From Pseudomonas sp. S30 (GTDB lineage: Bacteria > Pseudomonadota > Gammaproteobacteria > Pseudomonadales > Pseudomonadaceae), in assembly GCF_016518545.1 (NCBI RefSeq), contig NZ_JACVTO010000018.1, positions 54,116 to 118,115 of the forward strand: a stretch of DNA of 64,000 nucleotides, given 5' to 3'. Both the position numbers and the translations under genes were made by a program. Positions within the stretch are counted from its first letter, which is position 1; every line of letters begins with the position of its first letter. Shown one piece after another: positions 41,319 through 56,960 of this stretch. Below the pieces are notes generated by a model. The model saw only the letters and a program-made list of their open reading frames with translations. It was not told the origin of the DNA and ran no database searches.

Positions 41319-41618
41319 TTACTCAGCACTGCTGCTGAAATCGAGATCTTGGCCTGGCTGAAGGGAGACGATCGCCTTCTTCCAGTCATTACGCTTGCCC
41401 AGACCACGTGCGGTACGCTTGGTTTTACCCAGAACGTTGACAGTCGACACGTTTTCAACTTTTACGTTGAACAGGCCTTCGACAGCTTTCTTGATTTCCA
41501 GCTTGGTTGCATCAGTGGCAACCTTGAATACGAACTGGCCTTTCTTCTCAGCCAGAACGGTAGCCTTCTCGGAAACGTGCGGGCCAAGGAGGACTTTGAA
41601 TACGCGTTCCTGGTTCAT
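41319..41618 (-). CDS. rplW: 50S ribosomal protein L23
   Basis: The 99-residue protein is the main docking site for trigger factor and SRP at the tunnel exit; the exposed loop and LLGPHVSEKATVLAEKKGQF are conserved. Its ATG overlaps the rplD stop by 4 bases, so translation is coupled. Confidence 0.98.
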   Translation of the reverse strand: MNQERVFKVLLGPHVSEKATVLAEKKGQFVFKVATDATKLEIKKAVEGLFNVKVENVSTVNVLGKTKRTARGLGKRNDWKKAIVSLQPGQDLDFSSSAE

Positions 41619-42217
41619 CCCAGCAGCTCCTCGAATTTCTTCACGGCCGAGACAGTGATCAACACTTTCTCGTAGGCGATCAGGCTGACCGGGTCGGAAC
41701 CTTGAACGTCACGAACATCGACGTGCGGCAGGTTGCGAGCAGCCAGGTACAGATTCTGATCAACGGCGTCCGAAACGATCAGGACGTCATTCAGGCCCAT
41801 GCCATTCAGCTTGTTCAGCAGGTCTTTGGTTTTCGGCGCTTCGACAGCGAAGTCCTGAACCACGACCAGACGATCGCTGCGCACCAACTCGGAGAGGATG
41901 GAGCGCAGAGCAGCGCGATACATCTTCTTGTTGAGCTTTTGCGAGTGATCTTGAGGGCGAGCTGCGAAGGTGACACCACCGCCACGCCAGATCGGACCAC
42001 GAGTGGTACCGGCACGTGCACGGCCAGTACCCTTCTGACGCCATGGGCGCTTACCGCCACCGGCTACGTCAGAACGGGTCTTCTGCTGCTTGGTGCCCTG
42101 ACGGCCGCCGGCCATGTAGGCCACGACTGCTTGGTGTACCAGCGTCTCGTTGAATTCGCCACCGAAAGTCAGTTCGGAAACTTCGATCGCCTGAGCGTCA
42201 TTTACATTGAGTTGCAT
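41615..42217 (-). CDS. rplD: 50S ribosomal protein L4
   Basis: The 200-residue protein has an extended loop into the exit tunnel (GGKRPWRQKGTGRARAGTTR) and a globular surface domain. In E. coli L4 represses the S10 operon through its long leader; here the predicted leader before rpsJ is only about 55 bases, so classical L4 control seems unlikely. It follows rplC by 12 bases. Confidence 0.98.
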   Translation of the reverse strand: MQLNVNDAQAIEVSELTFGGEFNETLVHQAVVAYMAGGRQGTKQQKTRSDVAGGGKRPWRQKGTGRARAGTTRGPIWRGGGVTFAARPQDHSQKLNKKMYRAALRSILSELVRSDRLVVVQDFAVEAPKTKDLLNKLNGMGLNDVLIVSDAVDQNLYLAARNLPHVDVRDVQGSDPVSLIAYEKVLITVSAVKKFEELLG

Positions 42218-42229
42218 GTCAGTTTCCCC

Positions 42230-42865
42230 TTAACCGCGAGCCTTGACAGCCGGACGCACAACCACGTCGCCGCCAGTAGCGCCTGGAACGGCACCCTTGA
42301 TCAGCAGCAGGTTGCGTTCAGCGTCTACGCGTACCACTTCCAGGGACTGAACAGTCACGCGCTCGGCGCCCATGTGACCGGACATCTTCTTGCCCTTGAA
42401 TACACGACCAGGAGTCTGGCACTGGCCGATGGAGCCAGGGACACGGTGCGATACGGAGTTACCGTGGGTGTTGTCCTGACCACGGAAGTTCCAACGCTTG
42501 ATGGTACCGGCGAAGCCTTTACCTTTGGACTGACCGGTTACGTCTACCAGCTGGCCTGCAGTGAAGAGTTCAGCTTTGATCAGATCGCCAGCCTGGAAAT
42601 CGCCTTCTTCAAGACGGAACTCCCAAACACTGCGACCAGCGGCAACGTTAGCCTTGGCGAAGTGACCTGCCTGAGCGGCAGTCACGCGCGAAGCACGACG
42701 CTCGCCGACAGTGACTTGCACTGCACGGTAGCCATCGGTTTCTTCAGTTTTGAACTGGGTGACGCGATTCGGCTCGATCTCGATGACCGTGACCGGAATG
42801 GAGACACCTTCTTCGGTGAAAACGCGGGTCATACCGCATTTGCGACCGACTACACCAATAGTCAT
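42230..42865 (-). CDS. rplC: 50S ribosomal protein L3
   Basis: The 211-residue protein starts at 42865 (MTIGVVGRKCGMTRVFTEEG); 11 extra upstream residues are discarded. The extension that approaches the peptidyl-transferase centre includes RVPGSIGQCQTPGRVFKGKK, with the Gln that PrmB methylates in E. coli. It lies 81 bases after rpsJ, a somewhat long gap with no clear hairpin. Confidence 0.98.
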   Translation of the reverse strand: MTIGVVGRKCGMTRVFTEEGVSIPVTVIEIEPNRVTQFKTEETDGYRAVQVTVGERRASRVTAAQAGHFAKANVAAGRSVWEFRLEEGDFQAGDLIKAELFTAGQLVDVTGQSKGKGFAGTIKRWNFRGQDNTHGNSVSHRVPGSIGQCQTPGRVFKGKKMSGHMGAERVTVQSLEVVRVDAERNLLLIKGAVPGATGGDVVVRPAVKARG

Positions 42866-42946
42866 GTTGTAAACCTCATGAGTGTACGGGGCTTTCACCC
42901 GCTATGGCCGCCCATTTCAGAGCGTTACACGACTAGGACCGAAGTC

Positions 42947-43258
42947 TTAGCCGAGGCTGATCTGCACTTCCACGCCTGCCGCGAGATCAAGCTTCATCAG
43001 CGCATCAACGGTTTTATCCGTAGGCTGGACGATGTCCAGAACGCGCTTATGAGTGCGAATCTCGTACTGGTCACGCGCATCTTTGTTGACGTGCGGGGAG
43101 ACCAGAACGGTGAAACGCTCTTTGCGGGTTGGCAGTGGAATTGGACCACGCACTTGTGCCCCAGTACGTTTCGCGGTTTCCACGATTTCCTGGGTGGATT
43201 GGTCGATCAGGCGATGGTCAAAAGCCTTCAACCTGATACGGATTTGCTGATTTTGCAT
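42947..43258 (-). CDS. rpsJ: 30S ribosomal protein S10 (NusE)
   Basis: The 103-residue protein also acts as the NusE antitermination factor with Nus[21 protein letters not shown] and [20 protein letters not shown] are typical. It is the first gene of the S10 operon behind the strong promoter at 43319-43347; GGAG precedes the start. Its antitermination role may matter for the hairpins found inside this gene block. Confidence 0.98.
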
Positions 43259-43318
43259 TGGATTTCAGACTCCAGGCTGTTCCCATCGGGCGCACTACGC
43301 CCGTTAAAAGGAGGCGTG

Positions 43319-43347
43319 ATTCTATAGACGCCCCCTTTTTGTGTCAA
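43319..43347 (-). promoter_or_regulatory. S10 operon promoter
   Basis: On the minus strand a perfect -35 TTGACA (43347-43342) lies 17 bases before TAGAAT (43324-43319). The start falls near 43312, about 55 bases before rpsJ. A small hairpin (CGGGCG/CGCCCG) lies in the leader. Confidence 0.85.
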
Positions 43348-43353
43348 CCCAAT

Positions 43354-43379
43354 AAAAAAGCCCCCGCTAGGCGGGGGCT
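43354..43379 (-). terminator. tufA (str operon) terminator
   Basis: AGCCCCCGC (43359-43367) pairs with GCGGGGGCT (43371-43379), followed on the minus strand by at least five Ts. It separates tufA from the S10 promoter six bases further on. Confidence 0.9.
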
Positions 43380-43398
43380 CTTTCAATCGATCGAGAGA

Positions 43399-44592
43399 TT
43401 ACTCGATGATTTTGGCTACGACGCCGGCGCCGACGGTACGACCGCCTTCACGGATGGCGAAGCGCAGACCGTCTTCCATCGCGATGGTCTTGATCAGGGT
43501 GACAGTCATCTGAATGTTGTCACCTGGCATTACCATCTCAACGCCTTCCGGCAGTTCGCAGTTACCGGTCACGTCAGTGGTACGGAAGTAGAACTGAGGA
43601 CGGTAGCCTTTGAAGAACGGCGTGTGACGGCCGCCTTCTTCTTTGGACAGCACGTAGACTTCTGCGGTGAACTTGGTGTGCGGCTTGACCGAACCCGGCT
43701 TGACCAGAACCTGGCCACGCTCGACGTCGTCACGCTTGGTACCACGCAGCAGAACGCCGCAGTTCTCGCCAGCACGACCTTCGTCCAGCAGCTTGCGGAA
43801 CATCTCAACACCGGTGCAGGTGGTGGTGGTGGTGTCACGCAGACCAACGATTTCCAGGGCGTCCTGAACGCGGACGATGCCACGCTCGATACGGCCGGTC
43901 ACAACGGTACCGCGACCCGAGATCGAGAACACGTCTTCGATCGGCATCAGGAACGGCTGGTCGATTGCACGAACTGGCTCAGGGATGTAGGCATCCAGAG
44001 TCTCTACCAGCTTCTTGACAGCGGTAGTGCCCATTTCGTTGTCGTCTTTGCCTTCCAGCGCCATACGAGCCGAACCGATGATGATCGGGGTGTCGTCGCC
44101 TGGGAAGTCGTAGGTGGACAGCAGGTCGCGAACTTCCATCTCGACCAGTTCCAGCAGCTCGGCGTCGTCTACCAGGTCAGCCTTGTTCAGGAAGACCACG
44201 ATGTACGGAACGCCAACCTGACGCGACAGCAGGATGTGCTCACGGGTTTGCGGCATCGGACCATCGGCGGCCGAGCACACCAGGATCGCGCCGTCCATCT
44301 GCGCAGCACCGGTGATCATGTTCTTCACGTAGTCAGCGTGACCTGGGCAGTCGACGTGAGCGTAGTGACGAATGTTCGAGTTGTACTCGACGTGCGCGGT
44401 GTTGATGGTGATACCGCGTGCTTTTTCTTCCGGAGCCGAGTCGATCTTGTCGAACTCGACGACTGCCGAACCGAAGACTTCGGAGCAGACGCGAGTCAGA
44501 GCTGCGGTCAGAGTGGTCTTACCGTGGTCAACGTGGCCGATGGTGCCGACGTTGACGTGGGGAAGGGAACGATCAAATTTTTCTTTAGCCAC
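43399..44592 (-). CDS. tufA: Elongation factor Tu, copy 1
   Basis: The 397-residue GTPase carries aminoacyl-tRNA to the ribosome. G motifs are GHVDHGKTT, DCPGHADYV and NKADLVDD; the switch region and domains 2-3 are intact. It is last gene of the str operon after fusA (27 bases) and is followed by a terminator. The protein is identical to copy 2 at 59999-61192, and the DNA differs only at a few synonymous sites near both ends. Confidence 0.98.
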   Translation of the reverse strand: MAKEKFDRSLPHVNVGTIGHVDHGKTTLTAALTRVCSEVFGSAVVEFDKIDSAPEEKARGITINTAHVEYNSNIRHYAHVDCPGHADYVKNMITGAAQMDGAILVCSAADGPMPQTREHILLSRQVGVPYIVVFLNKADLVDDAELLELVEMEVRDLLSTYDFPGDDTPIIIGSARMALEGKDDNEMGTTAVKKLVETLDAYIPEPVRAIDQPFLMPIEDVFSISGRGTVVTGRIERGIVRVQDALEIVGLRDTTTTTCTGVEMFRKLLDEGRAGENCGVLLRGTKRDDVERGQVLVKPGSVKPHTKFTAEVYVLSKEEGGRHTPFFKGYRPQFYFRTTDVTGNCELPEGVEMVMPGDNIQMTVTLIKTIAMEDGLRFAIREGGRTVGAGVVAKIIE

Positions 44593-44619
44593 GACAGTGA
44601 ACCTCTTGCCTAAAGGGGA

Positions 44620-46764
<2,145 letters not shown>

Positions 46765-46794
46765 AAAGCCCTCGCAAAATGATTGATGCTTGAA

Positions 46795-47265
46795 TTAGAA
46801 GCGGTAGTGCGAGAACGCTTTGTTGGCCTCGGCCATACGGTGCACGTCTTCACGCTTCTTGACTGCAGCACCCTTGCCTTCAGCAGCATCCAGCAGCTCG
46901 CCGGCCAGGCGCAGAGCCATCGACTTCTCGCCGCGCTTGCGGGCGTAGTCTACGAGCCAGCGCATTGCCAGAGCGTTACGACGGGACGGACGAACTTCAA
47001 CCGGAACCTGGTAAGTGGCACCGCCGACACGGCGGGACTTGACTTCGACCAGCGGAGCGATGGCGTCGAGAGCTTTCTCGAAGATTTCCAGGGGGTCGCT
47101 GTTCTTGCGTGCTTTGACGGTATCCAGGGCACCGTAAACGATGCGCTCGGCTACGGCCTTCTTGCCGCTTTCCATCACGTGGTTCATGAACTTGGCGAGG
47201 ATCTGCGATCCGTACTTAGGATCGTCCAGGATCTCACGTTTTGCTGCTACACGACGTCTTGGCAT
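46795..47265 (-). CDS. rpsG: 30S ribosomal protein S7
   Basis: The 156-residue head-assembly initiator has the N-terminal MPRRRVAAKREILDDPKYGS and the conserved GGATYQVPVEVRPSRRNALA. In E. coli S7 represses the str operon by binding the rpsL-rpsG gap; here that gap is about 106 bases, long enough for a regulatory structure. It is followed by fusA after 30 bases. Confidence 0.98.
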   Translation of the reverse strand: MPRRRVAAKREILDDPKYGSQILAKFMNHVMESGKKAVAERIVYGALDTVKARKNSDPLEIFEKALDAIAPLVEVKSRRVGGATYQVPVEVRPSRRNALAMRWLVDYARKRGEKSMALRLAGELLDAAEGKGAAVKKREDVHRMAEANKAFSHYRF

Positions 47266-47371
47266 GATAAGCCCTCAAACGGTCTTCAGGTTAGCCCGGG
47301 ACTTGGGTCTTCGACCCCTGCCCGACCTTACTCTTATCGACTCAAATAAATGGATGTCTGCAAACGGCCGA

Positions 47372-47743
47372 TTACTTCGGACGCTTGGTACCGTATTTCG
47401 AACGACCCTGGTTACGGCCTTTGACGCCCGAAGTATCCAGAGAGCCGCGAACGGTGTGGTAACGAACACCTGGCAAGTCTTTTACACGGCCGCCACGAAT
47501 CAGGACGACGCTGTGCTCTTGCAGGTTGTGGCCTTCACCACCGATGTACGAGGAAACCTCGAAACCGTTGGTCAGACGCACACGGCATACTTTACGCAGT
47601 GCCGAGTTAGGTTTTTTCGGCGTGGTGGTGTACACACGGGTGCACACGCCACGACGTTGCGGGCAGTTCTGCAGCGCAGGTACGTCGGATTTCTCGACGG
47701 TACGCTTGCGCGGCTGACGTACCAGCTGGTTGATAGTTGCCAT
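47372..47743 (-). CDS. rpsL: 30S ribosomal protein S12
   Basis: The 123-residue decoding-centre protein has the TTTPKKPNSALRKVCRVRLT motif with Lys42/Lys43 and RVKDLPGVRYH with Lys88 unchanged, so the sequence is of the streptomycin-sensitive type. First gene of the str operon; promoter at 47837-47865 and a long hairpin lie upstream. Confidence 0.98.
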   Translation of the reverse strand: MATINQLVRQPRKRTVEKSDVPALQNCPQRRGVCTRVYTTTPKKPNSALRKVCRVRLTNGFEVSSYIGGEGHNLQEHSVVLIRGGRVKDLPGVRYHTVRGSLDTSGVKGRNQGRSKYGTKRPK

Positions 47744-47836
47744 CTACTAGCTCCACTGAATGTCTTGCGACGCTATTGTCTTGCAAGAAAGCCAAAAAAT
47801 GGCGAGACGGAGCCTCACCAAATTTAAGGGTACAAA

Positions 47837-47865
47837 AGTCTAAAGAGGATCTTGCGCCCAGTCAA
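47837..47865 (-). promoter_or_regulatory. str operon promoter (rpsL)
   Basis: On the minus strand TTGACT (47865-47860) and TAGACT (47842-47837) are separated by 17 bases. The start near 47830 leaves a leader of about 87 bases before rpsL. It is six bases after the foot of a long hairpin. Confidence 0.75.
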
Positions 47866-47870
47866 GACAA

Positions 47871-47943
47871 GGCCCCGACCCTTCCTGCCCGGTCATCGGC
47901 AACACAGGGTGTCGCCGCCTTGCGGGAGGAAGGGGCCGGGGCC
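47871..47943 (-). terminator. Long imperfect hairpin after rpoC
   Basis: GGCCCCG (47871-47877) plus CCCTTCCT (47879-47886) pair with AGGAAGGG (47927-47934) plus CGGGGCC (47937-47943), about 15 pairs with a small internal loop. It starts 10 bases after the rpoC stop. The trailing TTGTCTTGAC is only weakly T-rich, so it may be a terminator or an RNase processing site. Confidence 0.55.
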
Positions 47944-47953
47944 CCGCCTCGTC

Positions 47954-52153
<4,200 letters not shown>

Positions 52154-52217
52154 GGCCTTTCCTCCTGGCGGAGCAGGAAGCGGGCTGTGCCAGCCCCACT
52201 CCCCTTCGCGTCACGTG

Positions 52218-55200
52218 TTATTCGGTTTCCAGATCGATATCGATACCGAGCGAACGGATCTCTTTGATCAACACGTTGAAGGACTCGGGCATGCCCGGCT
52301 CCATACGGTGATCGCCATCCACGATGTTCTTGTACATCTTGGTACGGCCGTTCACGTCGTCCGACTTCACTGTGAGCATTTCTTGCAGGGTGTATGCCGC
52401 GCCGTATGCTTCCAGCGCCCACACTTCCATCTCCCCGAAACGCTGACCACCGAACTGCGCCTTACCACCCAGCGGCTGCTGGGTGACCAGGCTGTAGGAA
52501 CCAGTGGAACGCGCGTGCATCTTGTCGTCCACCAGGTGGTTCAGCTTGAGCATGTACATGTAACCCACGGTCACAGGACGCTCGAACTTGTTGCCGGTGC
52601 GGCCATCGAACAGCACCATCTGGCCGCTCTCGGGCAGATCGGCCAGCTTCAGCATGGCCTTGATCTCGCGCTCCTTGGCACCGTCGAAGACCGGCGTGGC
52701 CATCGGCACACCTTTCTTCAGGTTGTGAGCCAGGGCGAGGATCTCCGCGTCGGAGAACTCGTCGAGGTTTTCCTGACGACCACCGATCTCATTGTAGATC
52801 TCGGTCAGGAACGTGCGCAGCTCAGCGGCCTTGCGCTGCTCTTCGATCATGCGGTCGATCTTCTCGCCCAGGCCCTTGGCCGCGAGGCCCAGGTGGGTTT
52901 CGAGGATCTGCCCGACGTTCATACGCGAAGGTACGCCCAGGGGGTTGAGGACCACGTCGACCGGAGTACCGTGAGCGTCATGCGGCATGTCTTCGACCGG
53001 CATGATCACCGAGACGACACCCTTGTTACCGTGACGACCGGCCATCTTGTCACCCGGCTGGATGCGACGGCGGATGGCCAGGTAGACCTTGACGATCTTC
53101 AGTACGCCTGGAGCCAGGTCATCGCCCTGCTGCAGCTTGCGCTTCTTGTCTTCGAACTTGTCATCCAGCAGACGGCGACGATCGACGATGTACTGCTGAG
53201 CCTTTTCCAGCTGCTCGTTCAGTGCATCTTCGGCCATGCGCAGTTTGAACCACTGACCGTGCTCCAGACCGCCCAGCACTTCGTCGGAGATCACGGTGCC
53301 TTTCTTCAGGCCCGCGCCGCCGTCGACCAGCTGGCCGTTCAGTGCCGAACGCAGACGCTCGAAGGTGGCGCCTTCGACGATGCGGAACTCTTCGTTCAGG
53401 TCCTTGCGGATCTCGTCCAGCTGCATCTTCTCGATGGCCAGGGCGCGGCTGTCGCGCTCGACGCCATCACGGGTGAAGACCTGAACGTCGATGACGGTGC
53501 CCTTGGTGCCGGTCGGCACGCGCAGGGACGTGTCTTTGACGTCGCTGGCCTTCTCGCCGAAGATCGCGCGCAGCAGTTTTTCTTCCGGAGTCAGCTGGGT
53601 CTCGCCTTTGGGCGTGACCTTGCCGACCAGGATGTCGCCCGCGCCGACTTCGGCACCCACGTAGACAATACCGGCTTCGTCCAGCTTGTTCAGCGCAGCC
53701 TCACCCACGTTCGGGATGTCCGCGGTGATTTCCTCTGGGCCAAGCTTGGTGTCACGCGCCACACAGGTCAGTTCCTGAATGTGGATCGTGGTGAAACGGT
53801 CTTCCTGCACCACGCGCTCGGATAGGCAGATGGAGTCTTCGAAGTTGAAGCCGTTCCATGCCATGAAGGCGATGCGCATGTTCTGACCCAGTGCCAGCTC
53901 GCCCATGTCGGTGGACGGGCCGTCGGCCATGATGTCGCCACGTGCGACCACATCACCCTTGCTTACCAGCGGACGCTGGTTGATGCAGGTGTTCTGGTTC
54001 GAACGGGTGTACTTGGTCAGGTTGTAGATGTCGACACCCGCTTCGCCGGTCTCGACTTCGTCGTCAGCCACACGCACCACGATACGGCTGGCGTCGACCG
54101 AGTCGATCACACCGCCACGACGGGCCACGACGCAGACACCGGAATCACGGGCGACGTTGCGCTCCATGCCGGTACCTACCAGCGGCTTGTCGGCACGCAG
54201 GGTCGGAACGGCCTGACGCTGCATGTTCGAACCCATCAGGGCGCGGTTGGCGTCGTCGTGCTCCAGGAACGGGATCAGCGAGGCAGCGACCGACACGACC
54301 TGCTTGGGCGAAACGTCCATCAGGGTGACGTCTTCCGGTGCCTTGACCGTGAATTCGTTCAGGTGACGCACGGCGACCAGCTCGTCGATCAGCTGCTTCT
54401 GGTCGTTCATCGCGGCCGAAGCCTGGGCGATGACGTGGTCGGCCTCTTCGATCGCCGACAGGAACACGATGTCGTCGCTGACCACACCTTCCTTCACCAC
54501 ACGGTACGGGCTTTCCAGGAAGCCGTACTGGTTGGTGCGGGCATAGGCGGCCAGGGAGTTGATCAGGCCGATGTTCGGACCTTCCGGCGTTTCGATCGGG
54601 CACACACGGCCGTAGTGGGTCGGGTGTACGTCACGCACTTCGAAGCCGGCGCGCTCACGGGTCAGACCACCTGGGCCGAGTGCAGAAACACGGCGCTTGT
54701 GGGTGATCTCGGACAGTGGGTTGTTCTGGTCCATGAACTGCGAGAGCTGGCTGGAACCGAAGAACTCCTTGACCGCCGCCGCGACCGGCTTGGCATTGAT
54801 CAGGTCCTGCGGCATCAGGCCTTCGCTTTCTGCCATCGACAGACGTTCCTTGACCGCACGCTCGACGCGCACCAGGCCGACACGGAACTGGTTCTCGGCC
54901 ATCTCGCCGACGCAACGCACGCGACGGTTACCCAGGTGGTCGATGTCGTCGACGATGCCCTTGCCGTTACGGATGTCGACCAGGGTCTTGAGCACATCGA
55001 CGATGTCTTCCTTGCTCAACACACCCGAACCTTCGATCTCGGTACGACCGATACGACGGTTGAACTTCATGCGGCCGACGGCGGACAGATCGTAACGCTC
55101 GGCACTGAAGAACAGGTTGTTGAACAGGGTCTCGGCAGCATCCTTGGTTGGCGGCTCGCCAGGACGCATCATGCGATAGATCTCGACCAGCGCTTCGAGT

Positions 55201-56291
55201 TGGTTGCTGGTGGTGTCGATCTTCAGGGTGTCGGCGATGAACGGACCGCAGTCGATGTCGTTGGTGTACAACGTCTCGATGCGTACGACCTGGGCCTTGG
55301 CGATCTTGACCAGCAGATCGGTGGTCAGCTCGGTGTTGCACTCGGCCAGGATCTCACCGGTCGCCGGGTGCACGATGGCCTTGGCGGTGGTACGGCCAAT
55401 CACGTAGTCCAGAGGAACTTCCAGCTCTTTGACGCCGGCTTTCTCGATCTGGTTGATGTGACGTGCGGTGATTCGACGACCCTGCTCGACGATGACCTTG
55501 CCGGTTTCGTCGGTGATGTCCATTGCCGCCACTTCGCCACGCAGACGTTGGGCGACCAGTTCCAGGCTCAGCTTCTCACCGGAAACGTGGAACACGTTGG
55601 TGGTGTAGAAGGTGTCCAGGATCTCTTCGGTGCTGTAGCCCAGGGCACGCAGCAGGACCGAGGCCGGCAGCTTGCGGCGACGGTCGATACGCACGAACAC
55701 GCAGTCCTTCGGGTCGAACTCGAAGTCCAGCCAGGAGCCGCGGTAAGGGATGATGCGAGCGGAGTACAGCAGCTTGCCGGAGCTGTGGGTCTTGCCACGG
55801 TCGTGGTCGAAGAACACACCAGGCGAACGGTGCAGCTGGGAAACGATCACACGCTCGGTACCGTTGATAACGAAGGTACCGTTCTCAGTCATCAGGGGGA
55901 TTTCACCCATGTAGACTTCTTGCTCTTTGATGTCCTTGATCGCTTTGTTCGACGACTCTTTGTCGAAGATGATCAGGCGCACCTTGACCCGCAGTGGGAC
56001 CGCGAAGGTCACGCCACGCAGGACACATTCCTTCACATCGAAGGCAGGCTCGCCCAGGCGATAGCCCACGTACTCCAGGGCAGCATTGCCGGAGTAGCTG
56101 ATGATCGGGAATACCGATTTGAAGGCCGCATGCAGACCGACGTCGCGGAACTGATCCTTGGATGCTCCCGCCTGCAGGAATTCGCGATACGAATCCAGCT
56201 GGATGGCCAGGAGGTACGGCACATCCATGACGTCCGGCAACTTGCTAAAGTCCTTGCGGATACGTTTTTTCTCAGTGTATGAGTAAGCCAT
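52218..56291 (-). CDS. rpoB: RNA polymerase beta subunit
   Basis: The 1357-residue protein has the rifampicin-binding region GSSQLSQFMDQNNPLSEITH near residues 510-530 in the wild-type (sensitive) form. The catalytic fork and C-terminal clamp segments (GRTGNKFERPVTVGYMYMLK, RFGEMEVWALEAYGAAYTLQ) are complete. It pairs with RpoC to form the core enzyme. It lies after rplL with a 221-base gap containing an attenuator-like hairpin. Confidence 0.98.
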   Translation of the reverse strand: MAYSYTEKKRIRKDFSKLPDVMDVPYLLAIQLDSYREFLQAGASKDQFRDVGLHAAFKSVFPIISYSGNAALEYVGYRLGEPAFDVKECVLRGVTFAVPLRVKVRLIIFDKESSNKAIKDIKEQEVYMGEIPLMTENGTFVINGTERVIVSQLHRSPGVFFDHDRGKTHSSGKLLYSARIIPYRGSWLDFEFDPKDCVFVRIDRRRKLPASVLLRALGYSTEEILDTFYTTNVFHVSGEKLSLELVAQRLRGEVAAMDITDETGKVIVEQGRRITARHINQIEKAGVKELEVPLDYVIGRTTAKAIVHPATGEILAECNTELTTDLLVKIAKAQVVRIETLYTNDIDCGPFIADTLKIDTTSNQLEALVEIYRMMRPGEPPTKDAAETLFNNLFFSAERYDLSAVGRMKFNRRIGRTEIEGSGVLSKEDIVDVLKTLVDIRNGKGIVDDIDHLGNRRVRCVGEMAENQFRVGLVRVERAVKERLSMAESEGLMPQDLINAKPVAAAVKEFFGSSQLSQFMDQNNPLSEITHKRRVSALGPGGLTRERAGFEVRDVHPTHYGRVCPIETPEGPNIGLINSLAAYARTNQYGFLESPYRVVKEGVVSDDIVFLSAIEEADHVIAQASAAMNDQKQLIDELVAVRHLNEFTVKAPEDVTLMDVSPKQVVSVAASLIPFLEHDDANRALMGSNMQRQAVPTLRADKPLVGTGMERNVARDSGVCVVARRGGVIDSVDASRIVVRVADDEVETGEAGVDIYNLTKYTRSNQNTCINQRPLVSKGDVVARGDIMADGPSTDMGELALGQNMRIAFMAWNGFNFEDSICLSERVVQEDRFTTIHIQELTCVARDTKLGPEEITADIPNVGEAALNKLDEAGIVYVGAEVGAGDILVGKVTPKGETQLTPEEKLLRAIFGEKASDVKDTSLRVPTGTKGTVIDVQVFTRDGVERDSRALAIEKMQLDEIRKDLNEEFRIVEGATFERLRSALNGQLVDGGAGLKKGTVISDEVLGGLEHGQWFKLRMAEDALNEQLEKAQQYIVDRRRLLDDKFEDKKRKLQQGDDLAPGVLKIVKVYLAIRRRIQPGDKMAGRHGNKGVVSVIMPVEDMPHDAHGTPVDVVLNPLGVPSRMNVGQILETHLGLAAKGLGEKIDRMIEEQRKAAELRTFLTEIYNEIGGRQENLDEFSDAEILALAHNLKKGVPMATPVFDGAKEREIKAMLKLADLPESGQMVLFDGRTGNKFERPVTVGYMYMLKLNHLVDDKMHARSTGSYSLVTQQPLGGKAQFGGQRFGEMEVWALEAYGAAYTLQEMLTVKSDDVNGRTKMYKNIVDGDHRMEPGMPESFNVLIKEIRSLGIDIDLETE

Positions 56292-56438
56292 CAGCGTTCC
56301 CCAGCTTGGTCACCTGCTTGTTTGGCTTCTCCCCGGCGGGAGCAGCCAGAAAATCGTGCAAACCCTTTGGTTTGCGCCACCCACATGGGTGTCTTGCAGC
56401 TCGCTATCGGGGCCGACGGGATCGGCCACCAATAACGG

Positions 56439-56467
56439 AAAAAGGCCGGTGGCACAGGCCACCAGCC
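56439..56467 (-). terminator. Attenuator/terminator between rplL and rpoB
   Basis: On the minus strand GGCTGGTGGC (56467-56458) pairs with GCCACCGGCC (56453-56444) with one G-U pair, and is followed by five Ts. It is the expected place of the partial terminator that lowers rpoBC expression relative to rplJL in enterobacteria. Confidence 0.8.
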
Positions 56468-56512
56468 ATCAGCCCTACGCGAGACGCTCGGGCTGCAGAC
56501 GCAGAGTCGAAA

Positions 56513-56881
56513 TTACTTCAGCTCGACTTTGGCGCCAGCTTCTTCCAGCTTCTTCTTGGCGTCTTCAGCGGCTTCTTTCGAAACGCCTTCAGCTACGACC
56601 TGAGGAGCGCCGTCGACTTTCTCTTTGGCTTCTTTCAGGCCCAGACCGGTCAGTTCGCGAACGGCTTTGATGACGTTCACTTTCTTGTCGCCAGCTTCCA
56701 GCAGGACAACGTTGAACTCGGTCTGCTCTTCGACGACAGCGGCAGCAGCAGCTGGGCCAGCGGCAACAGCGGCAGCGGCGGTAACGCCGAAGGTTTCTTC
56801 CATCGCTTTGATCAGTTCAACGATTTCCAGAACGGTTTTCTCGCCGATTGCCTGGATGATTTGCTCGTTAGTCAGAGACAT
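56513..56881 (-). CDS. rplL: 50S ribosomal protein L7/L12
   Basis: The 122-residue stalk protein has the N-terminal dimerisation helix (MSLTNEQIIQAIGEKTVLEI), an Ala-rich hinge (residues 34-48), and the C-terminal factor-binding domain (GLGLKEAKEKVDGAPQVVAE). It is present in multiple copies on L10. It follows rplJ by 79 bases. Confidence 0.98.
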   Translation of the reverse strand: MSLTNEQIIQAIGEKTVLEIVELIKAMEETFGVTAAAAVAAGPAAAAAVVEEQTEFNVVLLEAGDKKVNVIKAVRELTGLGLKEAKEKVDGAPQVVAEGVSKEAAEDAKKKLEEAGAKVELK

Positions 56882-56960
56882 GACTATGAATTCCTGTATT
56901 GGGGGACAGCCTACGCGGCCATCAAATTAAACGTTTGATTTCGAGAGAAGCTACGCTGCC

